A DNA stretch of 64,000 nucleotides from Bilophila wadsworthia ATCC 49260. GTDB lineage: Bacteria > Desulfobacterota > Desulfovibrionia > Desulfovibrionales > Desulfovibrionaceae. Shown here one piece after another: positions 61,891 to 64,000 of this stretch. Positions within the stretch are counted from its first letter, which is position 1. Each line of letters begins with the position of its first letter. The stretch lies in contig NZ_JNJP01000017.1 in assembly GCF_000701705.1 (NCBI RefSeq), forward strand, positions 3,341 through 67,340. Reading direction: 5' to 3'. The position numbers and the translations under genes are program-made. The notes beneath the pieces were generated by a model, which saw only the letters and a list, made by a program, of their open reading frames with translations, made no database searches and was not told where the DNA came from.

Positions 61891-63864
61891 ATGACTCGCA
61901 AGCCTGAGATCCTCGCCCCGGCGGGCGATACGCAATCGTTTCTCGCGGCGATGGCCGCCGGAGCCGACGCCGTATACCTCGGCCTCAAACATTTCTCCGC
62001 CCGTATGCAGGCGGACAACTTCGGTTCCGCCGAGCTTTCCCGCATGGTCGAGCTTGCCAACGAGAACGGCAGGCGCATCTACGTCGCCTTCAATACGCTG
62101 GTGAAGCCTGACGACGTGCCCGCCGCAGGACGCCTCATCGCCCGCCTTGCCCGCGACGTGAAGCCGCACGGCCTGATCATTCAGGATCCCGGCGTGCTGG
62201 CCCTTGCCCGTCAGGCCGGATACGAGGGCGGCCTGTTCCTTTCCACGCTCGCCAATCTGACGCATCCCGCGTCGCTGCTGGCCGCGAAGGAACTTGGCGC
62301 GGACCGTGTCATCCTGCCCCGCGAATTGTCCATCGACGAGGTAAAGCAGATTTCCGCCGCCTGTCCCGAAGGGCTGGAGCTGGAAATGTTCATCCACGGC
62401 GCGCTGTGCTGGTGCGTCTCGGGCCGCTGCTACTGGTCGAGCTATATGGGCGGCAAGAGCGGCCTGCGCGGGCGCTGCGTGCAGCCCTGCCGCCGCGTGT
62501 ACAAGCAGCGCAACCATTCCGGGCGGTTCTTCTCCTGCCTCGATCTCTCGCTGGACGTGCTTGCCAAAACCATCACGGACATCCCGCACCTGAGCTGCTG
62601 GAAGATTGAGGGCCGCAAGAAGGGGCCGCATTACGTCTATCACGTCGTCACGGCCTACAAGATGCTGCGCGACAACCCGGACGATCCGCAGGCCCGCAAG
62701 GATGCGGAAAAAATCCTCGAGATGGCGCTTGGCCGTCCTTCCACCCGCGCCCGCTTCCTGCCGCAGCGCACATCCGAGCCCACCTCGCCCGACAGCCAGA
62801 CCAGCTCGGGGCGTCTCGTGGGCAAGATACAGACGGACGCGGAGGGCCGCCCGTTCTTCAAGCCGCATATCGAACTGATTTCCTACGATTATCTGCGAGT
62901 CGGCTATGAGGACGAGAACTGGCATTCGACCCTGCCCGTGACCCGCCGCACGCCGAAGGCCGGGACCTTTACGCTGCGCCTCCCCCGCCATAAGACGCCG
63001 AAGGCCGGGACGCCGGTGTTTCTCATCGACCGCCGCGAGCCCGAACTCGTGCAGCTCATCGCGGAGTGGAAGCGGAAGCTGGATCGGTGCAAGGGGAGCG
63101 AGCCCACCGCTGTGGAGTTCACGCCCAAAATGCCCAAGCCCGCGCATCCCCGCCGCCGTCCGGATATGACGCTCCGCGCTTCGCTGCCCTATGGCTCCGA
63201 GACGCGCCGCAGCCGCAATTCGGTGATCGGCCTGTGGCTTTCGCCCAAATCGGTGCGCGAGGTGTCCCGCACTGTGGCCCCGAACATGGCGTGGTGGCTG
63301 CCCCCGGTCATCTGGCCGGATGAGGAAGAGCTCTGGAAGCGCATCATCAACGAAGCCATACGCAACGGCGCGAAGCATTTTGTCTGCAACGAGCCGTGGC
63401 AGGCCGCGTTCTTCAAGGGCCGCGAAGTGGATCTGGTCGCCGGGCCGTTCTGTAACGCCGCCAATGCCTTCACGCTGGCGAGCTTTGCGAAACTCGGTTT
63501 CAGCGCCGCGTTCGTCAGCCCTGAACTGACCAAGGAAGATTTTCTGGCCCTGCCGAAAACCAGCCCGCTGCCGCTCGGCAGCGTGCTCGCCGGTTTCTGG
63601 CCGATGGGCATAGGGCGGCACGATCCTCTCGGCATCAAGCCGAACGAAGTCTTTCAGAGCCCCAAGGGGGAAGGCTTCTGGACCCGCCGCTATGGGCAGA
63701 ATACATGGATCTATCCCGCGTGGCCCTTGGACATCACGGTGCATCGCCCCGAGCTTGAGGCCGCCGGGTATTCCTTCTTCGCCCGCATGGAGGAGAATCC
63801 GCCCAAGTCGATGCCGGCGGCCACCCGTCCCGGCCTCTTCAACTGGGAAGGCGAGTTGTTGTAG
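61891..63864 (+). CDS. U32-family peptidase-like protein (RlhA/TrhP type)
   Basis: 657 residues. The N-terminal PEILAPAGDTQSFLAAMAAGADAVYLGLKHFSAR, FNTLVKPDD and the metal/Fe-S-type Cys cluster (FIHGALCWCVSGRCYWSSY, GRCVQPCRR) are diagnostic of U32 proteins. Once annotated as collagenases, RlhA and TrhP members act in 23S rRNA or tRNA C5-hydroxylation (established for E. coli). The long C-terminal part (about 300 residues) is typical of the RlhA-like branch. Which RNA is modified here is unknown. Confidence 0.88.
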   Translation: MTRKPEILAPAGDTQSFLAAMAAGADAVYLGLKHFSARMQADNFGSAELSRMVELANENGRRIYVAFNTLVKPDDVPAAGRLIARLARDVKPHGLIIQDPGVLALARQAGYEGGLFLSTLANLTHPASLLAAKELGADRVILPRELSIDEVKQISAACPEGLELEMFIHGALCWCVSGRCYWSSYMGGKSGLRGRCVQPCRRVYKQRNHSGRFFSCLDLSLDVLAKTITDIPHLSCWKIEGRKKGPHYVYHVVTAYKMLRDNPDDPQARKDAEKILEMALGRPSTRARFLPQRTSEPTSPDSQTSSGRLVGKIQTDAEGRPFFKPHIELISYDYLRVGYEDENWHSTLPVTRRTPKAGTFTLRLPRHKTPKAGTPVFLIDRREPELVQLIAEWKRKLDRCKGSEPTAVEFTPKMPKPAHPRRRPDMTLRASLPYGSETRRSRNSVIGLWLSPKSVREVSRTVAPNMAWWLPPVIWPDEEELWKRIINEAIRNGAKHFVCNEPWQAAFFKGREVDLVAGPFCNAANAFTLASFAKLGFSAAFVSPELTKEDFLALPKTSPLPLGSVLAGFWPMGIGRHDPLGIKPNEVFQSPKGEGFWTRRYGQNTWIYPAWPLDITVHRPELEAAGYSFFARMEENPPKSMPAATRPGLFNWEGELL

Positions 63865-63879
63865 CATGTTAGAAATATT

Positions 63880-63985
63880 GGGGAAGGGAGGGAAAACTTT
63901 TCTGGAGAAAAGCTTTTCCCTCCCTTCCCCAAACCCCATCCCTCCCTTTCCAAAGACTTTTGTGTTTATCGAATCCCTGTTCGGT
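63880..63985. repeat. Intergenic palindromic repeat, copy 9
   Basis: A near-perfect 23-bp stem (63880-63902 / 63907-63930, one bulge), loop TGGA, a C-rich stretch and the full tail GTGTTTATCGAATCCCTGTT. It directly follows the U32 gene and runs to near the window end. Confidence 0.85.
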
Positions 63986-64000
63986 ATTTTCCCGTGATAT

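Noticed and set aside
61861..63939. 692-codon open frame antisense to the U32 gene
   Set aside because: Shadow frame starting in repeat sequence; the plus strand encodes a clear U32 protein.

Overview
The window looks like chromosome from a Bilophila-type Desulfovibrionaceae (delta-proteobacterial, taurine-respiring) organism. The strongest evidence is the complete set alanine dehydrogenase, taurine:pyruvate aminotransferase and iron-dependent sulfoacetaldehyde reductase (ald-tpa-sarD). It sits next to a sigma-54 activator and a TRAP transporter. [NiFe]-hydrogenase maturation genes, a heptosyltransferase and fumarate-respirer-style TRAP systems fit the same picture. The genus is inferred from gene content only.

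Layout. (1) 1-2.4 kb: edge of a mobile element, with a DUF3150-like gene running off the window, a CobS/MoxR-like AAA ATPase and a Phd/VapC-type toxin-antitoxin pair. It ends beside a frameshifted, truncated amidohydrolase. (2) 2.8-8.2 kb: a membrane-anchored LuxR-type regulator divergent from a dctP-dctQM-glcG solute-import operon. (3) 8.9-13.5 kb: an integrase with a primase/helicase-like gene that is split by a frameshift in a run of eight T. (4) 13.5-27.2 kb: a mobilizable genomic island inserted in the 3' end of tRNA-Ser(CGA), bounded by 15-bp direct repeats of the tRNA end. From its far end inward it carries higBA-like toxin-antitoxin, hsdM-hsdS-hsdR (type I restriction-modification), a PD-(D/E)XK-like protein, an XRE regulator, a zinc-ribbon membrane protein, a mobilization set (coiled-coil/TM protein, relaxase, MobC, possible oriT), a RepA-like ATPase, an AlpA-like regulator, an unrecognised 268-residue protein and a P4-type integrase. 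The 8.9-13.5 kb integrase has the same arrangement next to the distal repeat, so two elements appear to be stacked at one tRNA.

(5) 27.4-34.2 kb: backbone genes (heptosyltransferase, aroE, fused secDF, a secreted hypothetical protein, hypC). (6) 34.5-43.7 kb: the taurine region. DctPQM imports a substrate (inferred: taurine or another sulfonate), Tpa moves its amino group to pyruvate to give alanine and sulfoacetaldehyde, Ald regenerates pyruvate, and SarD reduces sulfoacetaldehyde to isethionate. A PAS/AAA+/Fis activator is divergent from ald, which has a near-consensus sigma-54 promoter and upstream repeated AATGCA motifs. (7) 43.8-64 kb: housekeeping genes (ferredoxin-nitroreductase, uvrA, two DUF554 membrane proteins, hydrogenase protease, htpG, MBL hydrolase, rpmE-DUF1385-prfA, HU, tam, icd, mutY, ppiB, U32 peptidase).

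Backbone intergenic regions from 28 kb on hold at least nine copies of a G-rich/C-rich palindromic repeat family, with perfect stems up to 24 bp and shared tail sequences. None was seen inside the mobile region. I saw no CRISPR array and no rRNA.
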